The notes beneath the pieces were generated by a model that made no database searches, was not told the origin of the DNA, and saw only the letters and a program-made list of their open reading frames with translations. Of a stretch of 64,000 nt of DNA, positions 43,816-51,628 are shown in pieces. The stretch is taken from NCBI RefSeq assembly GCF_002934665.1, contig NZ_NIRS01000007.1, positions 248,001 through 312,000 on the forward strand. The letters run 5' to 3'. The stretch is from Pseudomonas laurylsulfatiphila. GTDB taxonomy: Bacteria; Pseudomonadota; Gammaproteobacteria; Pseudomonadales; Pseudomonadaceae. Position 1 is the stretch's first letter. Every line of letters starts with the position of its first letter. Position numbers and translations under genes: made by a program.

Positions 43816-44703
43816 ATGTCCCTTAAGCACTTTATCCAAATCACCAAACCGGGGATCATTTTCGGTAACGTGCTTTCTGTGGCAGGCGGATTTTTCCTGG
43901 CCTCCAAAGGGCATGTCGATCTGGCCATCTTCCTGGCCGCCATGATCGGCACGTCCCTGGTGGTTGCCTCCGGTTGCGTGTTCAACAACTGCATCGACCG
44001 CGACATCGACCTGAAGATGGAACGCACCAAGAACCGGGTGCTGGTCCAGGGCTTGATCTCCCTGAAACTGGCCCTGATCTATGCAACCGTCCTGGGTGTC
44101 GCCGGCGTTGCCCTGTTGTACAAGGTGGCCAACCCGTTGGCCGCGCTGTTCGCCGTCATCGGCTTCGTGATCTACGTCGGCTTCTACAGCCTGTACCTCA
44201 AGCGCAAGTCGGTTCACGGCACGCTGGTGGGCAGCCTGTCGGGCGCCATGCCGCCGGTCATCGGCTACGTCGCGGTGAGCAACACCTTCGACATGGCCGC
44301 GCTGACCCTGCTGGTGATGTTCAGCCTGTGGCAGATGCCGCATTCCTATGCCATCGCGATCTTTCGCTTCAACGATTACCTGGCCGCATCGATTCCGGTG
44401 CTGCCGGTGAAGCGCGGGATCGAAGTGGCCAAGAAGCACATCCTGATCTACATCCTGGCCTTCCTGGTGGCGACCTTGATGCTGACCTTCAGCGGCTACG
44501 CCGGCATGAGCTACCTCGCCGTCGCCGCGGCCATGGGCATGTACTGGCTGTACATGGCCTGGACCGGCTATAAGGCAGTGGATGACACGGTCTGGGCACG
44601 CAAGCTGTTCGTGTTCTCGATCTTCACCATTACCGCGTTGAGCGTGATGATGTCCCTGGACTTCAAAGTGCCGACCGAGTTGCTGCTGACGTACGCGCCT
44701 TAA
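43816..44703 (+). CDS. cyoE: Protohaem IX farnesyltransferase (haem O synthase)
   Basis: 295 residues, about nine membrane helices. The UbiA-family Asp motif is seen in NNCIDRDIDLKMERTKNR (about 54-71) and the second at SLYLKRKSVHGTLVGSLSGAMPP with the later ILIYILAF. It adds a farnesyl group to haem B to make haem O, the oxidase cofactor. Last gene of the operon, followed by a strong terminator. Confidence 0.97.
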   Translation: MSLKHFIQITKPGIIFGNVLSVAGGFFLASKGHVDLAIFLAAMIGTSLVVASGCVFNNCIDRDIDLKMERTKNRVLVQGLISLKLALIYATVLGVAGVALLYKVANPLAALFAVIGFVIYVGFYSLYLKRKSVHGTLVGSLSGAMPPVIGYVAVSNTFDMAALTLLVMFSLWQMPHSYAIAIFRFNDYLAASIPVLPVKRGIEVAKKHILIYILAFLVATLMLTFSGYAGMSYLAVAAAMGMYWLYMAWTGYKAVDDTVWARKLFVFSIFTITALSVMMSLDFKVPTELLLTYAP

Positions 44704-44721
44704 GCGTCGGATGCTGAAAAG

Positions 44722-44757
44722 AAAAGCCCCGCCTTCGAGAGAAGAGCGGGGCTTTTT
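44722..44757 (+). terminator. Terminator of the cyo operon
   Basis: AAAAGCCCCGC ... GCGGGGCTTTTT, stem of 8 bp with flanking A and T runs. Confidence 0.95.
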
Positions 44758-44891
44758 GTTGGGATTTTTCTGGTACCGCCACCACGAGCAGGCTCGCGGA
44801 CCATGGGGCGAGCGGACAGGCGAAGATGCTTACGAATGTACCAGCACTGTCCTGCGGGGCTTTCAGGTTGAGGGTCGGAAGTCGTATCTCT

Positions 44892-44929
44892 AGCCTCGGA
44901 ATGCTGTCATTACAAGCATCCCAGAGGCT
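44892..44929. promoter_or_regulatory. Inverted repeat upstream of the nucleotidyltransferase pair
   Basis: AGCCTC (44892-44897) with GAGGCT (44924-44929) and ATGCT (44901-44905) with AGCAT (44915-44919), about 75 bp before the gene. No T run, so an operator or leader structure is more likely than a terminator. The rest of 44758-44994 shows nothing else. Confidence 0.5.
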
Positions 44930-45003
44930 CTACGATGGAACTGCCATAGGTAATCACCCCGCGCGTTAATACGAATACAGCGTTAGGGCAGGCTTTGATT
45001 TCG

Positions 45004-45573
45004 ATGTTCAAATCTGTCGAAGCGGAGCTGGAACTTGAGAACGCAGGACCCGGGGCGGTCAAAATCATCGTCTTCGGTGGCTGCGCTGTTCACCTTTACA
45101 CCCATCATCGCGTTTCCACCGACGTCGATGCCGAGATTTATGAGGCTCATGTCCCCGACGGTTTGCACCTGCAAACCATGCTTGCAGAGATACCCGAACA
45201 ATATGTCGATGAGCGATCAGGTCGTTTGATGGAGCTGAACTACGACCTTCAATACAACACCAGTTTTGGCCCGATTCACGAGGACTATTGGGAGCGGAGC
45301 CTTCCCTTTGAGGAATTTCCGGTTGAATCCCCGCTGCACGTTCATATTGCAGCACCTGTCGACATTGCCATCTCCAAGCTGGGCAGAGCGACTGATCAGG
45401 ACATTGGTGATATCAAGGCACTTCTAAGGGCGGGCTTCATACTGACCAGCGAATTCCGTCGACTGGCGTTGCAGGCAATTGATGTATATGTTGGCAATAA
45501 AGAGCCACCCATCTCCGTTCTTACGAATATTTTGCACGATTACCTGGAGAACCCAGATGACGAAGCCCCTTAA
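45004..45573 (+). CDS. Nucleotidyltransferase-fold protein (DUF6036-like), putative toxin or sensor
   Basis: 189 residues from ATG 45004; a TTG at 44995 with AGGGCAGG closer upstream would add three. The N-terminal motif VFGGCAVHLYTHHRVSTDVDAEI (GG at 25-26, DVD at 40-42) is the Gly-Gly ... Asp-x-Asp metal site of minimal nucleotidyltransferases, as found in DUF6036 and AbiEii-type proteins. The C-terminal half (about 115-180: HIAAPVDIAISKLGRATDQDIGDIKALL) is the AbiEii-like helical part. The partner gene overlaps by 17 bp. Related proteins include toxin components, but toxicity here is only a guess. Confidence 0.75.
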   Translation: MFKSVEAELELENAGPGAVKIIVFGGCAVHLYTHHRVSTDVDAEIYEAHVPDGLHLQTMLAEIPEQYVDERSGRLMELNYDLQYNTSFGPIHEDYWERSLPFEEFPVESPLHVHIAAPVDIAISKLGRATDQDIGDIKALLRAGFILTSEFRRLALQAIDVYVGNKEPPISVLTNILHDYLENPDDEAP

Positions 45574-46009
45574 CGGCCACGTCCTCTCAGCCGCATTGGA
45601 CACGCTGGTAACAAGACCTTTGAATCAAGCGGATGACGCAGCGCTCGTGAGCGCCGCCAAAGCGGTCTGGTACTCGGACTCAAATCTTGAAAGCGAGATA
45701 ACCGCTTTTTTGAATCGTCACACTGACGACGTTGAGGTTCGGCGCGCGGGCTATCTGCTCGAGCGATTCACTCGATTTACTTGCTTATCGGATCTCCGGG
45801 TGTCGGAGACCCTAAATGTCCTCGAGCTATTTGCACATTCGACTTCCAGGCAAGTTGCGACGCTACAAGCCGTCACGCCATTACGTCGACGTCGTGATGA
45901 GCTCGCTGTCTCTTGGGGATTGAGTGAGGGCCTCGGCCTGAAAGCCCAAACCCTCATGCCTTTCCAGACCCGGCACTACGAAGCTGAGCAGCGGGCAATG
46001 TTTTCCTGA
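45557..46009 (+). CDS. Partner protein of the nucleotidyltransferase gene, unrecognised
   Basis: 150 residues from ATG 45557, overlapping the upstream gene by 17 bp in a different frame, so expression is coupled. The protein is helical and soluble (LSAALDTLVTRPLNQADDAALVSAAKAVWYSDSNLESEITAFLNRH; LSDLRVSETLNVLELFAH). No DNA-binding helix-turn-helix that I can identify. By position it may be an antitoxin or a partner subunit. A clear terminator after it (46073) marks the end of a two-gene unit. Confidence 0.7.
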   Translation: MTKPLNGHVLSAALDTLVTRPLNQADDAALVSAAKAVWYSDSNLESEITAFLNRHTDDVEVRRAGYLLERFTRFTCLSDLRVSETLNVLELFAHSTSRQVATLQAVTPLRRRRDELAVSWGLSEGLGLKAQTLMPFQTRHYEAEQRAMFS

Positions 46010-46072
46010 TCCCAGCTTGCAACAAAACGACTGCCTCGTTCCGCCCTGAAGTGACAACAATCGTCAGCTTGT

Positions 46073-46107
46073 AAGCCCCACCCTTCGAGAGGAGGGTGGG
46101 GTTTTTT
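46073..46107 (+). terminator. Terminator of the nucleotidyltransferase pair
   Basis: AAGCCCCACCC-TTCGAGAGGA-GGGTGGGG followed by TTTTTTGTTT. Confidence 0.95.
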
Positions 46108-46109
46108 GT

Positions 46110-46388
46110 TTATGCGCGGTTGTTACACGGCGCATCGAGCACCTTCACCACGTCATCGATGATCGCCTTGCTCATGTCCTGCAAAAAGTGCGACGCCCAG
46201 GCGTGCCGGTCGGAGTCGCGAACCATGGCGGCGTCTGAGGCGAGCAGTTTGGCGAGGTGGAGCAGGTCGGAGGCGTGGTAGAGGGCTTCGATTACCGGGA
46301 CGCCGGCGTTGATGCGGAACAGTGGTTCGTTGGCGTGGTAGGAGAAGGGGGTGAGGCCGATGGTTTTCAGGTCTTGGGGGTTGGTCAT
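46110..46388 (-). CDS. DUF3077 family protein
   Basis: 92 residues. The central stretch FRINAGVPVIEALYHASDLLHLAKLLASDAAM is the DUF3077 pattern of Pseudomonas small proteins with no known activity. The ATG at 46386-46388 is preceded by CAGGAGGTGA, which is the end of an upstream leader ORF, so initiation depends on the leader's translation or its unfolding. Soluble, helical, no signal sequence. Confidence 0.75.
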   Translation of the reverse strand: MTNPQDLKTIGLTPFSYHANEPLFRINAGVPVIEALYHASDLLHLAKLLASDAAMVRDSDRHAWASHFLQDMSKAIIDDVVKVLDAPCNNRA

Positions 46389-46394
46389 TGGGCT

Positions 46395-46460
46395 TCACCT
46401 CCTGTTGGGCTGGAGGTGGAGGGGCATGACTGGTGTAGCAGACGGATCAAAAGCGTTCAT
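46395..46460 (-). CDS. Leader ORF (21 aa) upstream of the DUF3077 gene
   Basis: ATG at 46458-46460 behind TAGGAGTTACTT; the frame codes for a 21-residue peptide beginning MNAFDPSATPVMPLHLQPN and ends in AGG AGG TGA. That final stretch, CAGGAGGTGA, is also the ribosome binding site of the DUF3077 gene whose ATG is 6 bp later. The overlap means that ribosomes finishing the leader occupy or expose the downstream start. Further upstream on this strand a T-run (TTTTTTTATG around 46606-46614) follows GCCGGCG. Real translation is not shown. Confidence 0.6.
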   Translation of the reverse strand: MNAFDPSATPVMPLHLQPNRR

Positions 46461-46778
46461 AAGTAACTCCTATGGTTTAGTAGAGCGGCCGCATTCGTTA
46501 TCAGGCGAATGGGTGGCAGCTGTGCACAGGCTGATAAACCGGTCATAGGCACCCGGCAGACCCGAAGGTCTCCCGCGCACAGCCGCCATTGCACGAGTGC
46601 GCAGGCATAAAAAAACGCCGGCAATCGTGATTTGGGGCGCTGAGGCGCCTATATGTTACTCGGGTTATCAGGCCCGGTCGCTGAGTTGGCAGCGACGGGG
46701 GGCGAAGTTAGCCGGCAAGGATGGGGTCGGCAATCGTAGCAATCTGCTGGCCGGGGATGGCCGGGACACCGCAATCCC
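46461..46778 (-). promoter_or_regulatory. Structured leader of the DUF3077 gene
   Basis: On the minus strand the sequence GCCTGATAAC occurs twice (within GGCCTGATAACCCGAG near 46665-46680 and CGCCTGATAACGAATG near 46492-46507). The second forms a hairpin with CATTCG/CGAATG arms. A T-run after GCCGGCG near 46606-46614 could be a terminator for an upstream short RNA. The T-run and paired repeats suggest attenuation or a separate small RNA. No other genes are visible up to the REPs at 46779. Confidence 0.4.
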
Positions 46779-46865
46779 TGTGGGAGCGGGCTTGCCCGCG
46801 AAGGCGGTGTGTCAGGCAACATTGATGCTGGATGTGACGGCCTCTTCCCGAGCAGGCTCCCACAG
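46779..46865. repeat. REP/BIME inverted repeat, first of a tandem pair
   Basis: TGTGGGAGCGGGCTTGCCCGCGAA and a shorter complement CGAGCAGGCTCCCACA around a core GGTGTGTCAGGCAACATTGA. Confidence 0.85.
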
Positions 46866-46902
46866 GTGAACTACGTTGAACGCGAAAATCAGCGCACACC
46901 CT

Positions 46903-46993
46903 TGTAGGAGCTGGCTTGCCAGCGAAGGCGGTATGTCAGGCGACATGGATGTTGGCTGTGATGGCCTCTTCGCTGGCAAGCCAGCTCCTACAG
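46903..46993. repeat. REP/BIME inverted repeat, second of a tandem pair
   Basis: TGTAGGAGCTGGCTTGCCAGCGAA and its complement; its core GGTATGTCAGGCGACATGGA is clearly related to the core of the previous element though the arms belong to another subfamily. Confidence 0.9.
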
Positions 46994-47009
46994 GATTGAG
47001 AGCAGTCAG

Positions 47010-48428
47010 TTATTTATGGGGTTTATCCAGCAACCGGAAAAACCGCTCACGCACCTGCAAGCTATCGCTGTGCGCCACATTGAAGCGCAGGAACTGACTG
47101 GCATTCGGGGCTTTGCTCAGCAAGGTGCCCGGTGCCAATACCATGTTGTTCTCCAGCCCTTGGCGAGCCAGGTTCTCGGCATGCAAGCCCTCCGGCAACC
47201 GCGCCCAGATAAACACCCCTTCACCGGGCAACGAGGAGAGCGAGCAGCCGGCCTCCGCCAACCAACCGGCCACTCGACTGTTGGATTCATACAACCGGTC
47301 CACCGTGCGCCGCGCATGTTTGGCGTAGCTGCCGTCGCTGAGCATGGTGCAGGTGATCTGCTCCGCCAGTTCCGAGGTCACGCCGCCGCAGGCCATCTTC
47401 AATGCGACCATCCGCGCCGCCAGTTGTGGTGAGAGCACGGTGTAGCTGACACGGCTGTTGGCGGTCAGGGTCTTGGAGAAGCCCGACACATAACTCACAT
47501 TGTCCAGCCCGCTGGCTGCCAGGCGCGGGGTGCGGCGTTGCTGGATGTCGCAGTACAGATCGTCTTCGACGATGTGGAAGCCGTGGCGGTGGCTCAGTTC
47601 CAGCAAGCGGTAGACCTGGGCCGGGGTGAACGAGTGGCCGGTGGGGTTATGCAGTGTACTGTTGGTCATGTACAGCACGGGTTTGTGGGCGATCAGCAGT
47701 TGCTCGAGCGCGTCGAGGTCCATGCCGTCGCAGTCCCGGGCGATGGTGATGACTTTGGCCCCGTGCAGCGCCAGGTTGGCGTGCATGTTGAAGTAGCAGG
47801 GGTCGTCGAGCAGTACGGTGTCGCCGGGTTTGACCAGCAGGCGCATCAGCAGGTCGATGGCCTGCATGGTGTTGGCGGTGGTGATGATCTGGTCCACCGG
47901 CGCTTCGATGCCGAAGGTCGCCAGTTTGACCCGCAAGGCCTGGCGCAACGGCACGTAACCGCCGGCCACACCGTACTCGCCCATGCGCAACGAGGTTGCT
48001 CGCAGGGTGCCGCGCACGGCTTTCTGCAATTCTTCGGCGGGTAGCCACGAGGTTGGCAGAAAACCGCAGCCGGGGCGCAGTGCGCCATTGTCCAGCAGCA
48101 GTGCGCGACGAATCACGCTGAGGGTGTCCTGGGGTTGCAGGTCCGGGCCGGTGCCACTTTTCAGCGCAGCTTCGGAGCGATGCACGTAATGCCCCGAGCC
48201 CTGGCGCGACACCACCAGCCCCTTGGCGCGCAAGCGGTCCAGCGCATCCACCACCGTAGACTTGCCCACGTTCATCAAGTCGGAGAGTTCGCGAATCGGC
48301 GGCAGCTTGGCGCCGTGGGGCAGGCCACCGGTACTGATCGCCTGGGTCAGCTGATCGACGATCTGCTGCACCAGCGGCGCGCCGGGCTGGAATTCAATGG
48401 CTTTGATGACTGCACGTTGAACCTGCAT
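47010..48428 (-). CDS. MocR-type (GntR/aminotransferase) regulator 1
   Basis: 472 residues. N-terminal winged helix (about 15-85: PLVQQIVDQLTQAISTGGLPHGAKLPPIRELSDLMNVGKSTVVDALDRLRAKGLVVSRQGSGHYV) and a C-terminal fold-type I aminotransferase-like domain (about 115-470) with the PLP lysine in VSGFSKTLTANSRVSY. It is divergent from the exporter gene of the biosynthetic cluster with 150 bp between starts and is likely to regulate it. The ligand is probably an amino acid or PLP adduct. Related to PdxR/TauR/GabR type regulators. Confidence 0.93.
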   Translation of the reverse strand: MQVQRAVIKAIEFQPGAPLVQQIVDQLTQAISTGGLPHGAKLPPIRELSDLMNVGKSTVVDALDRLRAKGLVVSRQGSGHYVHRSEAALKSGTGPDLQPQDTLSVIRRALLLDNGALRPGCGFLPTSWLPAEELQKAVRGTLRATSLRMGEYGVAGGYVPLRQALRVKLATFGIEAPVDQIITTANTMQAIDLLMRLLVKPGDTVLLDDPCYFNMHANLALHGAKVITIARDCDGMDLDALEQLLIAHKPVLYMTNSTLHNPTGHSFTPAQVYRLLELSHRHGFHIVEDDLYCDIQQRRTPRLAASGLDNVSYVSGFSKTLTANSRVSYTVLSPQLAARMVALKMACGGVTSELAEQITCTMLSDGSYAKHARRTVDRLYESNSRVAGWLAEAGCSLSSLPGEGVFIWARLPEGLHAENLARQGLENNMVLAPGTLLSKAPNASQFLRFNVAHSDSLQVRERFFRLLDKPHK

Positions 48429-48430
48429 TT

Positions 48431-48476
48431 TACTGGTCTCTCCGGCAGTAAAGTTCGTTGGATTCTATACGAACTT
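48431..48476. promoter_or_regulatory. Operator candidates between regulator 1 and the exporter gene
   Basis: TACTG (48431-48435) N10 CAGTA (48446-48450), directly followed by the inverted pair AAGTTCG (48451-48457) N12 CGAACTT (48470-48476). The latter would cover a -35/-10 area of the plus-strand unit, 100 bp before the ATG. These are the only symmetric elements in this intergenic region; binding by either MocR protein is inference. Confidence 0.5.
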
Positions 48477-48578
48477 GCCCTGATCAGGACAAGCCTCTCT
48501 CTCTACCATGCCCTTACAGACTTTTCTGAATGTCGGCCTTGGTTGGCGGGCGTTCATCCGGTTCCTGAGGTGCGCTGC

Positions 48579-49679
48579 ATGAGTGTCGAAACAACGGTCG
48601 CGGTGGCCAAGCCGGTCATTAACCTGCGGTTATTCACGATCCGGATCATCACGGCTGTTTCGCTGTTTGCGGTGCTGGGCAAGGCCAACGTTTGGCTCGA
48701 CACGGCCACCAACAGCATCCTGGCCCTTGGATATCGTGCCTTGTTGCTGTTGTTGCCCCTGACTTTATTGGTGCTTGGGCGCCGCTCCCTGAGCGTCACG
48801 CTGCTGTGTGCCGGCCTTGGCCTGGTGCTGCTGGCGCTGACCAGCAATCAAGGCATGGTGATGTTTGCCGCCGCACTCTTTGCCTACGGCATTGCCATTG
48901 CCGGTTACCTGATCAAGAGCGAAGCGGCCCAGACCAAGGAAGGCGCGGCCTACAACCGCGTCGCCATGAACATGGGCAGCCTGATGGCCGGTTTGATCCT
49001 GCTGTCGCCACTGCTCACGCCAACGATGTTTTTCCTCGGTGCGGCGGCGTTCGTGTTGCTGTGCCTGCCGATCGCCCTCGGCGCGACCTTCACCACCGAA
49101 CCGGTGCTGGCCCGTCCAGCCAGCCAGGTCGGCAGCAGTTGGGGCAACAAACTGCCGTGGGTGATCGCCGGGATCATCATGGGCATCAAGCTGTTCGGAG
49201 TGTTCTCGATCCTGCCACAGGCGATCCTGCTCAAGACCGGCGAGCTGCCGGCCTGGTACGGCCTGATGCTGATCCTCAACAGCGCCGTGGTGGTCTTCGC
49301 CCAGGTGCCGGTGATGAAGCTGATCGAGCGCACCGGGCGCTTCAAGGTCGTGGCGGTGATCGGGATCATCGTCGGCGGCTTTGCCGTGCTGTCTTCGCCA
49401 GCCGCGTTCCACGTCGAAACCCTTGCCGGGGCGCTGATCTGGGTGGCGTTGCTGTCGATCGCCGAATGCGCCTTCAGCTACCTCGATTACTTCTCGGTCA
49501 AGCAAAACAACATGTTCGTCAAGGAAGTGTCCCTGGGTGTGGGGGCCGGGCTGACCGTGTTGATCATGCGAGTAGTGCCGGCGCCGGACAACGCGCTGGT
49601 CCTCGCCGCCATCGGCGCCGGCGGGATCCTGGCCTGGTACTGGCTCAACCGTAAATCCAATGCGTCGTTGCATGACTGA
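48579..49679 (+). CDS. Membrane exporter of the biosynthetic cluster (MFS-like)
   Basis: 366 residues from ATG 48579 (MSVETTVAVAKPVINLRLFTIRIITAV); the longer in-frame stretch before it belongs to the antisense of the regulator. About eleven hydrophobic helices with the cytoplasmic-loop charge pattern of an MFS-type transporter, though shorter than the usual 400-430 residues. First gene of the plus-strand cluster, likely the export or self-resistance pump for the product. The exact family is not certain. Confidence 0.8.
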   Translation: MSVETTVAVAKPVINLRLFTIRIITAVSLFAVLGKANVWLDTATNSILALGYRALLLLLPLTLLVLGRRSLSVTLLCAGLGLVLLALTSNQGMVMFAAALFAYGIAIAGYLIKSEAAQTKEGAAYNRVAMNMGSLMAGLILLSPLLTPTMFFLGAAAFVLLCLPIALGATFTTEPVLARPASQVGSSWGNKLPWVIAGIIMGIKLFGVFSILPQAILLKTGELPAWYGLMLILNSAVVVFAQVPVMKLIERTGRFKVVAVIGIIVGGFAVLSSPAAFHVETLAGALIWVALLSIAECAFSYLDYFSVKQNNMFVKEVSLGVGAGLTVLIMRVVPAPDNALVLAAIGAGGILAWYWLNRKSNASLHD

Positions 49680-49721
49680 GTCAGCGCCGTTGCGGTTTTC
49701 ACTTTGCAGGTCGGGGGCATT

Positions 49722-51002
49722 ATGAATACGACTTCATGCGTGGTAGTGGTCGGTTACAACGGCAATCGGGTTCACGACATCCAGAAATTGCGCGAGCTGT
49801 GCAAGTCGCTCTACAACGCCAGGCTCATCCTGCTGGTCGAGAAGATTCAGCCCCATGACGACCAGGTGGCCGATCACGTCTGCAGCACTTCGCTGGCCGA
49901 GAAAGACGTGGCGGCGTCCCTTGAACTGGTGGTGGGGTGCCTGAATGCCGACAGCTGGAAGCTGATCGGCGTGCTGCCGTTCTCCGATCGCGGCGTGCTG
50001 CTCGGTGCCGCGCTGGCCAGTCACTTCGGCCTGCCGGGTATCACCCGGGACGAAGCGCGGGCGGGCCTGGACAAGCAGATCTTTCGCAGGCTTGAAGCAA
50101 CTGCCAGCACCTCCCCTGAAGAATACCGGCCGGTGTTTTCCGTGCGGGTCGACAGCCTGCCGGAACTGCGCCAACGCGTCGTCGAACTGGGCGGCAAGGC
50201 CTTCATCAAGCCGGCCTGCGAAGGGGCGAGCCGAGGCTGTCGCGTGATCCATCACCCTTCGGAGTGCGATGACGCCTGGCTCGCCCTCAAGCCCTACCGC
50301 GAAGGCGGCATCGTCCTTGAAGAGCTGGTGCAGAACGCCCGCGAATACAGCTGGGACTGCGTGGCCGGCAGCACTTGGGTGACTGAAAAAACCACCACCG
50401 AAGGCGCCTACCGCGCAGAGATCCAGCAAGTCGTCCCCGCACCGCTGCCGGCTGAGGTCCAGGCACGCTTGATGGCAGCCGGTCGGCATATGGCGGGTCT
50501 GGTGTCCCGGGACAACGGTGCCTGGCACAACGAAGTGTTCCTGCGCCGCGACAACCTGACCAGCGCCGTGGAAACCAACATGCGCCCCGGCGGCATGCAC
50601 ATCTGGGACCTGGCCAAGCGCGCCTTCGTCAATTTCGATCCGTGGGAACGCTGGGTGCGCTGGGCGGTGGAGGGCAAGACCGAGCAGCATGAGCCAGTGG
50701 CTCGCGGCTACTGCGGCATTCGCCTGCTCAGGGCGCCGGCCGGCGGCATCCTGCGGGCAACGCCAGACATCGAGGCTCTGGCCCGCGCACTGCGCATCGA
50801 CCTGGTGGAAGGGCAGTACGCCAAGCGGATTGGCGACTCGGTCAGCGCGTTGGTCAAAGACAACTTCTCATTCATCGGCCAAATCGTGTTGTTCAACGAA
50901 CACTACGGGCAACTGAGCAACGACCTGTTGCGTCTGGCCGAGTCGATTGAGTCACGCATTGTGGTGACTTGCCTGGCACCGGCCACCCGCGCCGTGTGCT
51001 GA
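49722..51002 (+). CDS. ATP-grasp ligase
   Basis: 426 residues. ATP-grasp fold: N-terminal preATP-grasp region about 1-110, central ATP-binding lobe with FIKPACEGASRGCRVI (about 165-185) and IVLEELVQNAREYSWDCV, and metal-binding GAWHNEVFLRRDN...AVETNMRPGGMHIWDLAKRA (about 268-300), where Glu and Asn bind Mg-ATP. This group includes amino-acid and dipeptide ligases (BacD, DdaF type) that couple carboxylate and amine via an acyl phosphate. It is thus the likely amide-forming enzyme of the cluster. Starts 42 bp after the exporter. Confidence 0.9.
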   Translation: MNTTSCVVVVGYNGNRVHDIQKLRELCKSLYNARLILLVEKIQPHDDQVADHVCSTSLAEKDVAASLELVVGCLNADSWKLIGVLPFSDRGVLLGAALASHFGLPGITRDEARAGLDKQIFRRLEATASTSPEEYRPVFSVRVDSLPELRQRVVELGGKAFIKPACEGASRGCRVIHHPSECDDAWLALKPYREGGIVLEELVQNAREYSWDCVAGSTWVTEKTTTEGAYRAEIQQVVPAPLPAEVQARLMAAGRHMAGLVSRDNGAWHNEVFLRRDNLTSAVETNMRPGGMHIWDLAKRAFVNFDPWERWVRWAVEGKTEQHEPVARGYCGIRLLRAPAGGILRATPDIEALARALRIDLVEGQYAKRIGDSVSALVKDNFSFIGQIVLFNEHYGQLSNDLLRLAESIESRIVVTCLAPATRAVC

Positions 51003-51050
51003 GCCCGCAAGCACCCGTTTTTTGCATTACTGATTAAGAGGGTTCGATCA

Positions 51051-51545
51051 ATGATCCAGCACATGACCTGCGATGAACGCTTCATCGCCCTGGCCAAAGA
51101 GTTTGGCTATGACATCTACGGCGAAAACACCGCAGGCGGGCATTACGCGCCGCTGATCCGTCATCACGATGAGCTGTACATCAGCGGCCTGGTGCCACGC
51201 ATGAACGGCAAGATCCATTACCCCGGCCGCGTCGGGCTGGACCTCAGCATGGCCGATGCGCAAGCAGCCGCCAGCATCAGTGCGATGCGCGGATTGGCGT
51301 TGATCGTCGATGCCATCGGTTCGCTGGACAAGATCAAGTCATTGATCCGGGTAACGGTCTATGTGAAGTCCACGGCGGATTTTATCGACTTGAGCGAAGT
51401 GGCCAACGGCGCCTCGGATGTGTTCAGCCACGTGTTGGGCGATGCCGGTAAACATACGCGCACTACAGTAGGTGTTTATCAACTACCGAAGAACGCCGCG
51501 ATAGAAGTGGACATGATTGCCGCCTTGCGTCCATCGGTTTTGTAA
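51051..51545 (+). CDS. RidA-family protein (YjgF/YER057c/UK114)
   Basis: 164 residues, longer than the common 128. RidA core (about 40-160: YISGLVPRMNGKIHYPGRVGLDLSMADAQAAASISAMRGLALIVDAIGSLDKIKSLIRVTVYVKSTADFIDLSEVANGASDVF). RidA hydrolyses 2-aminoacrylate-type enamines, or can be recruited into pathways as an imine deaminase/cyclase. The archetypal Arg105 appears not to be conserved in NGASDVFSHVLGDAGKHTRT, though TRTTVG keeps the family's Arg near the end. In this context, it probably handles an enamine from the aminotransferase or aminomutase products. Confidence 0.88.
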   Translation: MIQHMTCDERFIALAKEFGYDIYGENTAGGHYAPLIRHHDELYISGLVPRMNGKIHYPGRVGLDLSMADAQAAASISAMRGLALIVDAIGSLDKIKSLIRVTVYVKSTADFIDLSEVANGASDVFSHVLGDAGKHTRTTVGVYQLPKNAAIEVDMIAALRPSVL

Positions 51546-51563
51546 ATTACCTCCAGACTTTAC

Positions 51564-51595
51564 AGCGCTGAACCTATAACTTAAGGTTTAGCGCT
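51564..51595. promoter_or_regulatory. Inverted repeat between RidA and cupin genes
   Basis: AGCGCT-n-AACCT-n8-AGGTT-n-AGCGCT, symmetrical over 32 bp, with no T run. Could be an operator, a processing site or a weak terminator that separates expression of the upstream trio from the cupin. Confidence 0.55.
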
Positions 51596-51628
51596 AAAGT
51601 GTGGGAAATAAAAAGAAAGGACGTGCGA

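Noticed and set aside
44711..44893. 60-codon frame after cyoE
   Set aside because: It starts inside the cyo terminator hairpin and has no coding character.
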